The notes under the pieces were generated by a model, which ran no database searches, was not told the DNA's origin, and was given only the letters and a program-made list of their open reading frames with translations. From positions 78,530-142,529 of the forward strand of contig CABZCF010000001.1 of NCBI GenBank assembly GCA_902524235.1: a stretch of DNA of 64,000 nt, in the 5' to 3' direction. Of the stretch, positions 35,737 to 45,716 are shown in pieces. A program made the position numbers and the translations under genes. The stretch comes from an uncultured Pelagibacteraceae bacterium (GTDB lineage: Bacteria > Pseudomonadota > Alphaproteobacteria > Pelagibacterales > Pelagibacteraceae). Numbering within the stretch: position 1 is the first letter of the stretch; each line of letters begins with the position of its first letter.

Positions 35737-36189
35737 ATGTGCCTTAAAAAAGTTTTAATATTCACTTACTTTATTTTTTTTTTCTTTAGCAACGCGTATT
35801 CATCTGAAAGTTTTTTCTTAATGTTAAAAAATAGCAAAGTAAACGTTAGGTATGGCCCAAGCTTTGACTATCCAATTAAGTTCATATATAAAAAAAAATT
35901 TCTTCCAGTTGAAATAATCGATAAGAAAGAAAATTTTAGACGCATTATTGACCACAAAAAAAATAGCGGATGGATACATATATCTCAGCTACAAAAAGTA
36001 AAATCTGCTGTTACATTAAATGATATTAATATTTTTAAAAAACCTTCTAAATTTTCAAAACCAGTTGTAAAAGCAAAGACTGGAAGACTCTTATTAGTAA
36101 AAAAATGTGAAAAGAGTTGGTGTAAAATTGAAACAGGTAAATACTTCGGTTGGGTTGAAGTCAAAAATCTTTGGGGATTAAATAAATAA
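35737..36189 (+). CDS. Exported SH3-domain protein
   Basis: A 150-residue protein with a signal peptide (residues 1-22, LIFTYFIFFFFSNAYS) and two bacterial SH3-like domains. The first shows VNVRYGPSFDYPIKFIY and SGWIHISQL; the second shows AVTLNDINIFKKPSKFSKPV and GWVEVKNLWG. Such periplasmic proteins are thought to bind peptidoglycan or peptides. It follows the MoeB-like gene by 3 bases and ends the ubiE operon. Confidence 0.85.
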   Translation: MCLKKVLIFTYFIFFFFSNAYSSESFFLMLKNSKVNVRYGPSFDYPIKFIYKKKFLPVEIIDKKENFRRIIDHKKNSGWIHISQLQKVKSAVTLNDINIFKKPSKFSKPVVKAKTGRLLLVKKCEKSWCKIETGKYFGWVEVKNLWGLNK

Positions 36190-36214
36190 AATATTAAAAA
36201 GAAATTATTTTTAA

Positions 36215-37378
36215 TTACTCAAACAAAAACATATACCCATATGCTACTATCATTGCTGGAACAGCACTGTATAGAGTCGCTATTACTGCTGCTTTCGGCG
36301 CAAGTGCTATTGCTGGAAATAATGCATCTCCATCATTTGAAATTGCATTACCTATTTCAGCAGATAATGGTATGGAACCATTAATATAAAACGTGGTAAC
36401 AACAATTTGTGGCCCACATCCCGGTAAAAATCCAAAAAGTATTGCCATGAATGGCACAAAAGGTAACCAAATTTCAAAAAAGGTTTTTAAATTATAGTCC
36501 GTAAAATACATAAATATTTCAAAAGTTAAAAATCCGCATATTACCCAAGTAGTTACAAAATTTGTTGTATCAACAACTCGTGATAAAAGATTTCTGCTTC
36601 TATCAGTAGAACACTGAAAATCACTTAAAGGATTAAGAGACCACATAAATATACATAAAATTGCCCCACAAGCTCCAACAGTGCTGGTTAGACTTATTCC
36701 ATTCGGAATTCCGATTGTCTGGTCAACATCTACTTGGAATGCAACAAATAATCCAATAACAAAGCCAGGTAAAAAAATTAATGTCCAGAATATGTTAAAT
36801 TTAGAGACAAAAGTTTTAGAAATCTTTTCAAACTCAACTTTTAATTTTGAATTTCCTTGAAGATAACTTTCTCCATGAATTTTGTCTACTATATATCCGG
36901 ATAATGCCCCAACTATAGCTCCTAGTCCAAATATAAAAAACCCTGTGACTGGTTCAGCGGCTAATAGAAGAAATGCTGCATCTCCCATTGTTGCTGTTAA
37001 AACCGCCACTAAAGATCCAAAACCAATTCTACCTTGTATATATTGAGTAACTACTATGATTGCACCTCCGCATCCTGGTAAAGCTCCTAACAGAGAGGCC
37101 ATAATTACATGGTATTTTTTTGTTTTATATAGAACGTCCGAAATATTAAACTTAGTTAAAGTATCCATCCCTATAAAAATAAATAATGTAAAACCAACAA
37201 AAACAGATACTTGCAAATACGCATCTACTAGAGTACTTCGTATCATTTCTCCGAAATTATTTCCTTGAAAAGCCATTGCAAGAATAGCAATACCTAAAAA
37301 ACTTTTTTTTAGTAGTCTTGCTTCATTAGCTACTAAAATAGTTTTTTTTTCAAGAACAGCAGCAATAAATGCATTCAT
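36215..37378 (-). CDS. Ten-helix heavy-metal exporter-like membrane protein (putative manganese/arsenic transporter family)
   Basis: A 387-residue polytopic membrane protein with two matching halves. Each half carries LPGCG (100-104 and 318-322), then a strand with IVVT, and a G-D-A-x-F motif (MGDAAF at 131-136; NDGDALF at 348-354). This matches the family described as a putative 10-TM heavy-metal exporter (ArsP_2; also named putative manganese transporter). The paired cysteines and aspartates suggest cation binding. It follows katG by 32 bases on the same strand, so a shared oxidative-stress or metal role is likely. The cargo is not known. Confidence 0.75.
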   Translation of the reverse strand: MNAFIAAVLEKKTILVANEARLLKKSFLGIAILAMAFQGNNFGEMIRSTLVDAYLQVSVFVGFTLFIFIGMDTLTKFNISDVLYKTKKYHVIMASLLGALPGCGGAIIVVTQYIQGRIGFGSLVAVLTATMGDAAFLLLAAEPVTGFFIFGLGAIVGALSGYIVDKIHGESYLQGNSKLKVEFEKISKTFVSKFNIFWTLIFLPGFVIGLFVAFQVDVDQTIGIPNGISLTSTVGACGAILCIFMWSLNPLSDFQCSTDRSRNLLSRVVDTTNFVTTWVICGFLTFEIFMYFTDYNLKTFFEIWLPFVPFMAILFGFLPGCGPQIVVTTFYINGSIPLSAEIGNAISNDGDALFPAIALAPKAAVIATLYSAVPAMIVAYGYMFLFE

Positions 37379-37410
37379 ACTATTTTACCAAAAGTTACTA
37401 TCATATTAAT

Positions 37411-39618
37411 TTAATTGATATCAAATCTGTCGAGGTTCATGACTTTAGACCAAGCCTTAATGAAATCATCTACAAATTTTTTCTCTGATCCTTCACAAGC
37501 ATAGACCTCTGCTAAAGCCCTTAATTGAGAATTAGATCCAAAGATTAAATCAACACGAGATCCATGCCATATAATTTTGTTTGTTTTTCTGTCTCTACCT
37601 ATAAAAAATTTGTCTTTATCATCTTTTTCACTCCATGTAATATTCATATCTAAGAGATTTTTAAAAAAATCATTTGATAAAGTTTCTTTTTTGCTCGTAA
37701 ATATTCCATTATTAGAACCATCATAATTAGAATTTAGTGACCGCATGCCACCTACTAAGACTGTCATTTCTGGGCTAGTGAGACCCATTAATTGAGATTT
37801 ATCTATTAACATCTCCTCTGGTGAAATGTTATAATCATGTTTTACGTAATTTATAAACCCATCAGCTTTTGGTTCAAGCAAACCAAATGAAAATACATCT
37901 GTATTTTCTTGAGTTGCATCTCCCCTACCTTGTAGAAATGGAACATTAATTTTACGACCACCTTTTAAAGCTGCCTTCTCAATGGCTGTATTACCTGCAA
38001 GTACAATTAAGTCTGCCATTGAAACATTTTTTTTATTTCTATCGAAATTTATTTTAATATTTTTTAATTTTTTTAAAACTTTTTCTACTTTTGCAATTTT
38101 ATTAATATTCCAGTCTTTTTGTGGTTGTAGTCTTATTCTAGCACCATTTGCGCCACCTCTTTTATCAGATCCTCTAAATGTTGAAGCCGAAGACCAAGCG
38201 GTAATTACAAGTTGAGAAATCGATAAACCAGATTTCAATATTTTTTTCTTCAAGCTTCCTATATCTTTACTTGTAAGTTTATATCTTTGTTTTGGAATAG
38301 GGTCCTGCCATATTAAGTCTTCTTTTGGTACATCTGGTCCTAAATAGCAAACTTTTGGCCCCATGTCTCTGTGAGTTAATTTAAACCATGCTCTTGCAAA
38401 AGCATCATGAAATTCTTTTGGATTTTTATGGAAATGTTTTGTTATTGGACCATAACTAGGATCTACTTTTAAAGAGATATCTGTTGTTTGCATCATTGGT
38501 GGGTGCATTTTGTTTTTATCATGAGCATCTGGAACCATTTTAATTTTTTGGCCATTTTTCTTAGGTGTCCACTGATGTGCTCCTGCAGGGCTTTTTGTAA
38601 GTTCCCAGTCATGCCCGTACAAACAATCTAAATATCCCATATCCCATTTAATTGGATTTTGTGTCCAAGCACCTTCAATACCACTGCTTATTGTATCAAT
38701 ACCTTTTCCGCTTTTATAATTGCTATTCCAACCAGTTGATTGTTCATGAATTTTTGAACCTTCTGGCTCAGGTCCTTTATGAGACTCTGGTGCTGCTCCG
38801 TGAGATTTTCCAAATGTATGACCACCGGCCACTAGTGCTGCCGTCTCGTAATCATTCATTGCCATTCTCCCAAAAGTTTCTCTTATATCATGAGCTGCTA
38901 ACATAGGATCTGGGTTAGCGTCTGGTCCTTGCGGATTAACATATATTAAACCCATATGTGAAGCTCCAAGAGGTTGTTCTAGATCTCTTTTTCCGCTATA
39001 TCTATTTACTCCAAGCCATTCTTTTTCAGATCCCCAATAAATATCATCCTCAGGTTCCCATATGTCTTCTCTACCTGCTCCAAATCCAAATGTTTTAAAT
39101 CCCATCGAATCTAAAGCAATATTACCCACCAATATAAATAAATCGGCCCAAGAAATTTTATTTCCATATTTTTTCTTTATGGGCCATAGTAGTAATCTTG
39201 CTTTATCCAGGTTTACATTGTCTGGCCAACTATTTAATGGGGCAAATCTTTGATTTCCTGTACCAGCCCCACCTCTACCATCAGCAGTTCGATATGTTCC
39301 TGCCGCATGCCATGCTAATCTTATAAATAAAGGACCATAATGCCCATAGTCGGCGGGCCACCAGTCTTGGGAGTCTGTCATCAATTTTTGTAAATCTTTT
39401 TTTAATTTTTTAAAATCTAATTTTTTAAATTCTTTTGCATAATTAAATTTATCATCCATAGGATTAACTAAATTTGAATGCTGACTTAAAATTTTTAAAT
39501 TTAAGCTATTTGGCCACCAATCTCTGTTAGATGTACCTTTTCCAGTTGGATTTTTTGGTGGTGTGCCTGCGCCAGTAAATGGACATTTTGACTTTTCTTT
39601 GAGGATTTCTTTACTCAT
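37411..39618 (-). CDS. katG: Catalase-peroxidase
   Basis: KatG, 735 residues with the duplicated haem-peroxidase fold. It removes hydrogen peroxide by catalase and peroxidase activity. Distal residues are Arg100, Trp103 and His104 in RLAWHAAG, and the proximal haem ligand is His267 in GGHTFGK. The cross-linked Trp-Tyr-Met adduct that gives catalase activity is complete (Trp103, Tyr226, Met252). There is no signal peptide. Many cultured SAR11 are known to lack katG, so its presence is notable. It is followed by the metal exporter and preceded on the same strand by irr. Confidence 0.97.
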   Translation of the reverse strand: MSKEILKEKSKCPFTGAGTPPKNPTGKGTSNRDWWPNSLNLKILSQHSNLVNPMDDKFNYAKEFKKLDFKKLKKDLQKLMTDSQDWWPADYGHYGPLFIRLAWHAAGTYRTADGRGGAGTGNQRFAPLNSWPDNVNLDKARLLLWPIKKKYGNKISWADLFILVGNIALDSMGFKTFGFGAGREDIWEPEDDIYWGSEKEWLGVNRYSGKRDLEQPLGASHMGLIYVNPQGPDANPDPMLAAHDIRETFGRMAMNDYETAALVAGGHTFGKSHGAAPESHKGPEPEGSKIHEQSTGWNSNYKSGKGIDTISSGIEGAWTQNPIKWDMGYLDCLYGHDWELTKSPAGAHQWTPKKNGQKIKMVPDAHDKNKMHPPMMQTTDISLKVDPSYGPITKHFHKNPKEFHDAFARAWFKLTHRDMGPKVCYLGPDVPKEDLIWQDPIPKQRYKLTSKDIGSLKKKILKSGLSISQLVITAWSSASTFRGSDKRGGANGARIRLQPQKDWNINKIAKVEKVLKKLKNIKINFDRNKKNVSMADLIVLAGNTAIEKAALKGGRKINVPFLQGRGDATQENTDVFSFGLLEPKADGFINYVKHDYNISPEEMLIDKSQLMGLTSPEMTVLVGGMRSLNSNYDGSNNGIFTSKKETLSNDFFKNLLDMNITWSEKDDKDKFFIGRDRKTNKIIWHGSRVDLIFGSNSQLRALAEVYACEGSEKKFVDDFIKAWSKVMNLDRFDIN

Positions 39619-39689
39619 AATCAGATTATAACTATTCTAAAGTAATAATCAAGTGCGTTGATTTGAAATTATTTATTTTATTTCAAAGA

Positions 39690-40103
39690 TTAAATGTTTT
39701 GTAATTTGACTAGGACTTCTATAGATTTTATTTTCTTACCAGGAATTTTTCTATTAATTTTTACTGGTTCAACTTCACTATCGTGTATATCAATTAATTG
39801 ATCCTTATCAACATCGTAGAAATGATGATGGTCAGAAACATTTGTATCATAATAACTTTGTTCGGAATTTACTGCGATCTGCTTTAAGTATCCCTTGCCT
39901 AAAAAGGCATGCACCGTGTTATATATTGTAGCTAAAGAAATTTTTTCATTTGTTTTTTGTGCAATAATTTTTGAAAGGTCGTTAATGGAAAAATGAAAGG
40001 TTTCTTTCCCACCAAATAAAATTTCACAGATCTTTATTCTTTGCTTTGTTGGCCTTAAGCCAGAATTTCTGAGTTTTGCAACAAAATCAAGGTTATTGCT
40101 CAT
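39690..40103 (-). CDS. irr: Iron response regulator Irr (Fur superfamily)
   Basis: A 137-residue Fur-family regulator. The winged-helix part includes LRPTKQRIKICEILF and the recognition helix ISLATIYNTVHAFL. The histidine cluster DHHHFYDVDKDQLIDI (His92-94) is the haem- and metal-sensing region typical of Irr rather than Fur. Position supports this: irr lies divergent to fabA-fabB-fabI in rhizobia too. The frame extends upstream to ATG 40148 and TTG 40154, but those would leave no room for promoters before fabA. The ATG at 40103 gives the normal length. katG follows 71 bases downstream. Confidence 0.85.
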   Translation of the reverse strand: MSNNLDFVAKLRNSGLRPTKQRIKICEILFGGKETFHFSINDLSKIIAQKTNEKISLATIYNTVHAFLGKGYLKQIAVNSEQSYYDTNVSDHHHFYDVDKDQLIDIHDSEVEPVKINRKIPGKKIKSIEVLVKLQNI

Positions 40104-40173
40104 TATTAATAAACTTATCTTGGAGAAATTTATATTAAATTGTGCCATAATCAAGTACTAAGATATTTTGTTA
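40104..40173. promoter_or_regulatory. irr/fabA divergent promoter region
   Basis: Seventy AT-rich bases lie between the irr and fabA start codons and must carry both promoters. Overlapping divergent promoters would let Irr control itself and the fatty-acid operon together. I cannot identify a certain -35/-10 pair or a clear iron-control-element repeat. Confidence 0.35.
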
Positions 40174-40674
40174 ATGAAGAAAAATTCCTTCAATTATAAA
40201 GACTTAATTAACTGCGCTAATGGCGAACTTTTTGGACCTGGAAACGCAAAACTTCCTTCTCCGCCAATGCTTATGTTTGACAGAATCACAGAAATTAAAG
40301 AAAATACAGGAGAATTTAAAAAGGGTATTATAAAAGCTGAATTAGATATTAAAGATGAACTTTGGTTTTTTGATTGTCATTTTAAAGAAGATCCAGTAAT
40401 GCCAGGTTGTTTGGGGTTAGATGCAATGTGGCAATTGGTTGGTTTTTATTTAGGATGGCTTGGTAATCCTGGTAGAGGAAGAGCATTAGGAGTTAACAGT
40501 GTTAAGTTTACAGGAGAGGTGCTCAAAAACTGCAAAACTGCTTTTTATCAAATCGATATGAAGAGAATACTTATTAAAGAAGGTACAACAGTAGGTCTTG
40601 CAAACGGAATTTTGATGGCAGATGGAAAAAAAATTTATAATGCTGAAAATTTAAAAGTAGGATTATTCAAATAA
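40174..40674 (+). CDS. fabA: 3-hydroxydecanoyl-ACP dehydratase/isomerase
   Basis: FabA, 166 residues with the hotdog fold. It dehydrates 3-hydroxydecanoyl-ACP and isomerises the double bond, starting anaerobic-type unsaturated fatty acid synthesis. The active-site helix region [23 protein letters not shown] contains the catalytic His and the Asp. The frame extends two codons back to a TTG, but ATG 40174 gives the normal start MKKNSFNY. It is coupled to fabB by TAATG. Confidence 0.96.
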   Translation: MKKNSFNYKDLINCANGELFGPGNAKLPSPPMLMFDRITEIKENTGEFKKGIIKAELDIKDELWFFDCHFKEDPVMPGCLGLDAMWQLVGFYLGWLGNPGRGRALGVNSVKFTGEVLKNCKTAFYQIDMKRILIKEGTTVGLANGILMADGKKIYNAENLKVGLFK

Positions 40675-41885
40675 TGAAAAGAGTTGTTGTCACAGGTATT
40701 GGTGTTGTTTCTTGTTTAGGAAATAATCAAGAAGAAGTTTATCAATCTTTGTTAAATTCCAAGTCAGGAATAACTTTTTCGGAGGAATATAAAGAGTACA
40801 ATTTAAAAAGTCATGTACACGGTAAACCAAATATTAAACTTGAAGACCATGTTGACAGAAAATTTATAAGGTTTATGGGCCCTGGATCTGCTTACAACTA
40901 TATTTCAATGGCAGAGGCAGTGAAAGACTCTGGATTAGAGGAAAAAGAAGTTAGTAATATTTCTACAGGTATGATAATGGGTTCCGGAGGTCCATCAATA
41001 GAAAATGTAATTTTAGCGGCAGATAAGACAAGAGAAAAAAGTCCAAAAAGAATGGGTCCTTTTGTTGTACCAAGAACCATGTCAAGTACAGCTTCAGCTA
41101 CTTTGGCTGTACCTTTTAAAATTAAAGGTGTTAATTATACAATTAGCTCTGCTTGCGCAACAAGCGGTCATTGTATTGGAAATGCGATGGAATTAATTCA
41201 ATTAGGTAAACAAAATATTATATTTGCAGGCGGAAGTGATGAAGTTCATTTTGCTATGACTGCTATGTTCGATGCAATGACAGCTCTTTCTTCAAAGTAT
41301 AACGATACGCCAGAAAAAGCATCTAGACCTTACGATAAAACTAGAGATGGATTTGTTATATCAGGTGGTGGAGGAGTTTTAGTATTAGAGGAATACGAAC
41401 ACGCAAAATCAAGAGGTGCTAAAATTTATGCAGAGATTACTGGTTATGGTGCTACTTCAGATGGATACGACATGGTAGCTCCATCTGGTGAAGGAGCAGT
41501 TAGATGTATGCAAATGGCGTTAAATACCTCTAAGAACAAAATTGATTATATTAATACTCATGGAACCTCAACACCCGTAGGTGACATAACAGAATTGAAA
41601 GCTGTGGGAAAAGTATTTAATGATTATAAACCTAAAATAAGTTCTACGAAATCACTAGCGGGCCACTCACTTGGTGCTACCTCTGTTCATGAGGCAGTTT
41701 ATAGTATAATTATGATGAAAAATAATTTTATTGCAGCCTCAGCTAACATTGCTGATATGGACGACGAAGCAAAAAATTATCCTATTGTCACAAAAGTAGA
41801 AAAAGGCATTAATTTAGATTCAGTTATGTCTAACAGTTTTGGTTTTGGAGGAACAAACGCAACATTAGTTTTTGAGAAAGTTTAA
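40674..41885 (+). CDS. fabB: 3-oxoacyl-ACP synthase I
   Basis: FabB, 403 residues. It elongates unsaturated intermediates made by FabA. The Cys-His-His triad is present: Cys in [11 protein letters not shown], His in [11 protein letters not shown] and His in [12 protein letters not shown]. The start overlaps the fabA stop, as in other fabA-fabB operons. The pair keeps cis-unsaturated lipids in balance. Confidence 0.96.
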   Translation: MKRVVVTGIGVVSCLGNNQEEVYQSLLNSKSGITFSEEYKEYNLKSHVHGKPNIKLEDHVDRKFIRFMGPGSAYNYISMAEAVKDSGLEEKEVSNISTGMIMGSGGPSIENVILAADKTREKSPKRMGPFVVPRTMSSTASATLAVPFKIKGVNYTISSACATSGHCIGNAMELIQLGKQNIIFAGGSDEVHFAMTAMFDAMTALSSKYNDTPEKASRPYDKTRDGFVISGGGGVLVLEEYEHAKSRGAKIYAEITGYGATSDGYDMVAPSGEGAVRCMQMALNTSKNKIDYINTHGTSTPVGDITELKAVGKVFNDYKPKISSTKSLAGHSLGATSVHEAVYSIIMMKNNFIAASANIADMDDEAKNYPIVTKVEKGINLDSVMSNSFGFGGTNATLVFEKV

Positions 41886-41888
41886 ATT

Positions 41889-42674
41889 ATGAGTTTAATG
41901 GAAGGTAAAAAAGGTCTTGTTATGGGTGTCGCAAATGAAAGATCCATAGCCTGGGGAATTGCGCAAAAACTTTCTGAATCTGGGGCAGAGCTTGCATTCA
42001 CTTATTTAGGAGATGCATTGAAAAAAAGGGTTATTCCATTAGCAGAAAAATTAAACTCAAATTTAACATTTAGCTGCGACGTAGAAAGAAAAGATGAAGT
42101 TATTAAGTTATTTGAAGATATAAAATCAAAATGGGGACAATTAGATTTTGTTGTACATGCAATAGCGTTTTCAGATAAATCTGAATTATCAGGAGAATAT
42201 CTTAATACATCAAGAGAAAATTTTTTAAGAAGTATGTTAATTTCATGTTTTTCTTTTACAGAGGTTGCTAAAGAAGCGTCTAAAATTATGAATAAAAATG
42301 GAAGTTTGGTAACACTTAGTTATGAAGCAAGTAAAGCAATTCCTAACTACAACGTTATGGGTGTTTGTAAAGCAGCTTTAGAGGCGAGTGTCAAATATTT
42401 AGCCCGAGATCTTGGATCAAAAGGTATACGAGTAAATGCTATAAGTGCTGGTCCAATAAAAACACTTGCGGCATCAGCGATTGGTGATGCTAAATTTCTT
42501 TATAAATGGAATGCTGATCATTCTTTTTTAAGGAGAAATGTCGATAATATGGATGTTGGTAATTCTGCTTTATATTTATTAAGTGATATGGCAGGAGGGG
42601 TTACTGGTGAAATTCATTATGTAGATGCAGGTTATAACAAAGTGGGAATGCCAGATCCAAAAAATATCTCTTAA
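41889..42674 (+). CDS. fabI: Enoyl-ACP reductase (NADH)
   Basis: FabI, 261 residues, a short-chain dehydrogenase-fold enzyme reducing trans-2-enoyl-ACP. The nucleotide-binding start GKKGLVMGVANERSIAWGIA is the FabI form. The active site is SYEASKAIPNYNVMGVCKAALE, with Tyr and Lys in the expected spacing, and the substrate loop is GPIKTLAASAIGD. It is the third gene of the fabA-fabB-fabI operon, 3 bases after fabB. Confidence 0.96.
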   Translation: MSLMEGKKGLVMGVANERSIAWGIAQKLSESGAELAFTYLGDALKKRVIPLAEKLNSNLTFSCDVERKDEVIKLFEDIKSKWGQLDFVVHAIAFSDKSELSGEYLNTSRENFLRSMLISCFSFTEVAKEASKIMNKNGSLVTLSYEASKAIPNYNVMGVCKAALEASVKYLARDLGSKGIRVNAISAGPIKTLAASAIGDAKFLYKWNADHSFLRRNVDNMDVGNSALYLLSDMAGGVTGEIHYVDAGYNKVGMPDPKNIS

Positions 42675-42677
42675 ATA

Positions 42678-42791
42678 ATGTCCAAAAGATATAGTGGAAA
42701 ATCATTTAAAGACTCAAGTGTTAAAAAAAAACCGAAGTTATCACTTAAAGAAAAAAGAAAATTGAAAAAGGAAAAAAAGAGAAGAAATTAG
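42678..42791 (+). CDS. Small basic protein of 37 residues
   Basis: A frame starting 3 bases after the fabI stop, reading MSKRYSGKSFKDSSVKKK and ending in a charged helix with EKRKLKKEKKRRN. About half of the residues are Lys or Arg. It is disordered or a single charged helix, probably nucleic-acid binding; no family is recognised. It occupies all of the space to the stop of the convergent 74-residue gene, one base away, and is probably the last gene of the fab operon. Confidence 0.55.
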   Translation: MSKRYSGKSFKDSSVKKKPKLSLKEKRKLKKEKKRRN

Positions 42792-42792
42792 T

Positions 42793-43017
42793 TTAACAAC
42801 AGCCGCAGCTTTTTTTTTCTTTTTTTTTAACTTTATCTTTGTTCACATTCTCATTAAGTTTATTCTCTTCTATTTCGGCAGACTGTTTTTCTTTTAAAAT
42901 TTTGTCTTCAAAGTATGCATAAAGAGATGGGAAGCCTAGTTTAGTTGCTTTCTTTTGCTCATAATTTTTTCTTCCTTTAAGATTTTCAATTAATTTAATA
43001 ATTTCTTGGTTTTCCAT
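42793..43017 (-). CDS. Conserved-looking small protein with a CGCC tail
   Basis: A 74-residue protein, family not recognised. Residues 1-45 look folded and include ENLKGRKNYEQKKATKLGFPSLYAYFEDKIL. A charged, probably disordered linker (about 46-67) leads to the C-terminus KKSCGCC. The three clustered cysteines could bind metal or be modified. It starts 8 bases after the pnp stop and is the last gene of the nusA-pnp operon. Confidence 0.65.
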   Translation of the reverse strand: MENQEIIKLIENLKGRKNYEQKKATKLGFPSLYAYFEDKILKEKQSAEIEENKLNENVNKDKVKKKEKKSCGCC

Positions 43018-43025
43018 TTTTTTTC

Positions 43026-45098
43026 TTATATTGCTGCTTGTTTTATAGATAATTTAACCTTTCCCCTATCAAAACCAATTACTTTGACTTTTACTTCATC
43101 ACCTTCTTTTACAACATCTGTAACTTTTGCTACTCTTTTATCTGCAAGTTCAGAAATATGAACAAGTCCATCTTGTTTCCCTAAAAAATTTACAAATGCT
43201 CCAAATTCCATGATTTTCATGACTTTTCCATTGTAAATCTTATTCAATTCAGCTTTTGCAGTTAAGTCTTTAATCATCTGCATTGCTTTATTTCTAGACT
43301 CCTCATCTGGTGCTGAAACTGTCACTTCTCCATCATCGTTGACATCAACTTTAGCTCCAGATTTTTCAACTATCTCTCTTATTGTTGCTCCACCTTTTCC
43401 GATAACAGTTGCTATATCTTTTTTATCAACATTTATTTTTTCCATTTTAGGAGTATGTTTTCCTACATCGTCTCTAGATTTAGATAAGGCCTTATTCATT
43501 TCACCTAATATGTGAATCCTTCCATCTTTAGCTTGTTTTAAAGCTTGCTCCATTATTTCGAATGTTATACCTGTTATTTTTATATCCATCTGAAGAGACG
43601 TTATCCCGTCTTTTGTACCAGCAACTTTAAAATCCATATCACCAAGATGGTCTTCGTCACCTAAAATATCAGATAAAACACTAAACTCGCTTCCTTCTTT
43701 TATTAATCCCATTGCAATTCCAGCCACTGGCTCTTTAATAGGTACTCCGGCATCCATTAATGCAAGTGATGAACCACAGACTGTTGCCATTGAGGACGAT
43801 CCATTAGACTCGGTTATTTCAGATACTATTCTAAATGTATATGGAAAACTTTCTTTTGGAGGCAACGAGGATTTTATCGCTCTCCATGCTAACTTACCGT
43901 GTCCAATTTCTCTTCTGCCTGTTCCAATTCTTCCTGTTTCACCAACTGAAAAAGGAGGAAAATTGTAATGAAGCATAAATCTTTCTTTTTGTAATCCATC
44001 TAAACTTTCAATTTTCTGCTCATCATCAGATGTTCCAAGAGTTGTTGTAACTATAGCTTGTGTTTCTCCTCTTGTAAAAAGAGCTGATCCATGAACCCTT
44101 GGTAGAAATCCTACTTCACACATAATCGGTCTTACATCAGATAAACCTCTTCCATCTATTCTGTTTTTATTTTTTAATATATCTGTCCTTACTATTCTTT
44201 TTTCTAGATTTTTAAGTTCTGAATTCACATCAAGATCTGTATAATTTTCATTTTCCTCAAAAATTTTTTTAGCTTTATCTGTTATTTCAGATATTTTATT
44301 AGATCTTTCTTGTTTATCTATAGTAGAGAATGCTTCTTTTAATTGATCGGTAAACTCTTCTTCAAGTTTTTTAGTAATTTCTGAAAGATCTTTTTTTTCT
44401 ACGACCCAATCAGGCTTCTTACATTCTGCAGCAAGTTCATTTATCATATTAATTATTGGCACAAAACCTTCATGTCCAAATTTTACTGCATTTAACATTT
44501 CCTCCTCATTTAATCCGTTAGCCTCGGACTCAACCATTAAAACCGCGTCTTTAGTACCTGCTACTACTAAATCTAATTTTGAGTTTTTTAAATCTTCTTT
44601 TGATGGATTTAAAATATATTTACCATTTATAAAACCAACTCTAGATGCACCAACAGGGCCTAAGAAAGGCATACCAGATATCGCCAACGCAGCAGAGGAT
44701 GCAATTATAGACAATATATCGGCTTCATTCTCTCTATCATAAGAAATTACTGTTGGGAGAACTTGTACTTCGTTTTTAAATTCATCAGGGAACAAAGGTC
44801 TTATTGGTCGATCTATTAATCTTGATATTAAAGTTTCACTGTCAGTTGGTCTAGCTTCTCTTTTAAAATAACCACCAGGTATTTTACCCGCTGCATAGTA
44901 TTTTTCTTGATAATTTACAGATAAAGGAAAGTAGTCAATATCCGGGTTAACTTTTTTTGAACCAACCGCGGTTGCCAATACTACAGTTTCTCCACATGTT
45001 GCTATTATTGCTCCATCTGCCTGTCTTGCAATTTTTCCTGTTTCTAAACTTATTTTTTTTCCAGCAATTTCTATTTCTTTTTTTATAATTTTAAACAT
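43026..45098 (-). CDS. pnp: Polyribonucleotide nucleotidyltransferase
   Basis: PNPase, 690 residues. It degrades RNA phosphorolytically from the 3' end. There are two RNase PH domains (1-220 and about 300-530, the second with [17 protein letters not shown] and [18 protein letters not shown]), a KH domain ([12 protein letters not shown]) and an S1 domain ([23 protein letters not shown]...). It follows rpsO with no spacer. A Suv3-like helicase, a partner of PNPase in mitochondria, is also in this window. Confidence 0.97.
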   Translation of the reverse strand: MFKIIKKEIEIAGKKISLETGKIARQADGAIIATCGETVVLATAVGSKKVNPDIDYFPLSVNYQEKYYAAGKIPGGYFKREARPTDSETLISRLIDRPIRPLFPDEFKNEVQVLPTVISYDRENEADILSIIASSAALAISGMPFLGPVGASRVGFINGKYILNPSKEDLKNSKLDLVVAGTKDAVLMVESEANGLNEEEMLNAVKFGHEGFVPIINMINELAAECKKPDWVVEKKDLSEITKKLEEEFTDQLKEAFSTIDKQERSNKISEITDKAKKIFEENENYTDLDVNSELKNLEKRIVRTDILKNKNRIDGRGLSDVRPIMCEVGFLPRVHGSALFTRGETQAIVTTTLGTSDDEQKIESLDGLQKERFMLHYNFPPFSVGETGRIGTGRREIGHGKLAWRAIKSSLPPKESFPYTFRIVSEITESNGSSSMATVCGSSLALMDAGVPIKEPVAGIAMGLIKEGSEFSVLSDILGDEDHLGDMDFKVAGTKDGITSLQMDIKITGITFEIMEQALKQAKDGRIHILGEMNKALSKSRDDVGKHTPKMEKINVDKKDIATVIGKGGATIREIVEKSGAKVDVNDDGEVTVSAPDEESRNKAMQMIKDLTAKAELNKIYNGKVMKIMEFGAFVNFLGKQDGLVHISELADKRVAKVTDVVKEGDEVKVKVIGFDRGKVKLSIKQAAI

Positions 45099-45344
45099 TT
45101 ATTTCCTTAGATTTAATTTTGACAATACTTGTTTGTAAGCATCATTTTTATTTTTTTTGAGATACTGTAATAATTTTTTTCTCTTATTGACTGCTTTAAG
45201 CAATCCTACAGAAGAATGTTTATCTTTTTTGTTGTTTTTTATATGCTTTGATAAATTTTCTATTTTATTAGTAAGTTGTGCAACTTGCACCTCGGAGGAT
45301 CCAGTATCCTTTTCATGAATTGCTAATTCTTTTTTTTTATTCAT
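45099..45344 (-). CDS. rpsO: 30S ribosomal protein S15
   Basis: S15, 81 residues, about eight shorter than E. coli S15 because the N-terminal helix start is trimmed. The 16S-binding core [23 protein letters not shown] and [20 protein letters not shown] is complete. AAAGGAA lies just upstream of the ATG as a ribosome site. The pnp gene abuts its stop, the usual rpsO-pnp arrangement. Confidence 0.96.
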   Translation of the reverse strand: MNKKKELAIHEKDTGSSEVQVAQLTNKIENLSKHIKNNKKDKHSSVGLLKAVNKRKKLLQYLKKNKNDAYKQVLSKLNLRK

Positions 45345-45353
45345 TTATTCCTT

Positions 45354-45716
45354 TTACTTATTTGTTTGTTTTATTAAGTTTTCGATTTTCTCTGCATAGT
45401 CAAAAGACTCATCTTTAACAAATAAAATTTTTGGTAAAAATTTCATTGCTACCTTTTTTGACAAAACTTTTCTTATTACAAATGAGAATTCTTTTAATTT
45501 ATCAACAGCTTCATTCGAGTCTTTACCACCTAGCGGTAAAACAAATGCTTTTGCCGTTTTTAAATCTGGACTCATTCTTACTTCTGTAACTGTTATTTCT
45601 TTTGTTTCTAGGTTTGGTAATTTTGCTTCATCTCTAATAAAAATCATGCTTAAAGCCTGTTTTATCATTTCTCCAACTCTTAATTGTCTCTGCGAGACGG
45701 GCTTACTATTTTTCAT
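45354..45716 (-). CDS. rbfA: Ribosome-binding factor A
   Basis: RbfA, 120 residues with a KH-type fold. It matures the 5' end of 16S rRNA and acts in cold adaptation. The start SQRQLRVGEMIKQALSMI and the ITVTEVRMSPDLKTAKAFV strand are characteristic. It overlaps infB by 4 bases. truB, which normally follows rbfA, is absent; rpsO comes directly after. Confidence 0.95.
   Translation of the reverse strand: MKNSKPVSQRQLRVGEMIKQALSMIFIRDEAKLPNLETKEITVTEVRMSPDLKTAKAFVLPLGGKDSNEAVDKLKEFSFVIRKVLSKKVAMKFLPKILFVKDESFDYAEKIENLIKQTNK

Noticed and set aside
40146..40154. Upstream starts for irr (ATG 40148, TTG 40154) and TTG 40168 for fabA
   Set aside because: They would leave fewer than 26 bases between the divergent genes and add residues absent from the families.
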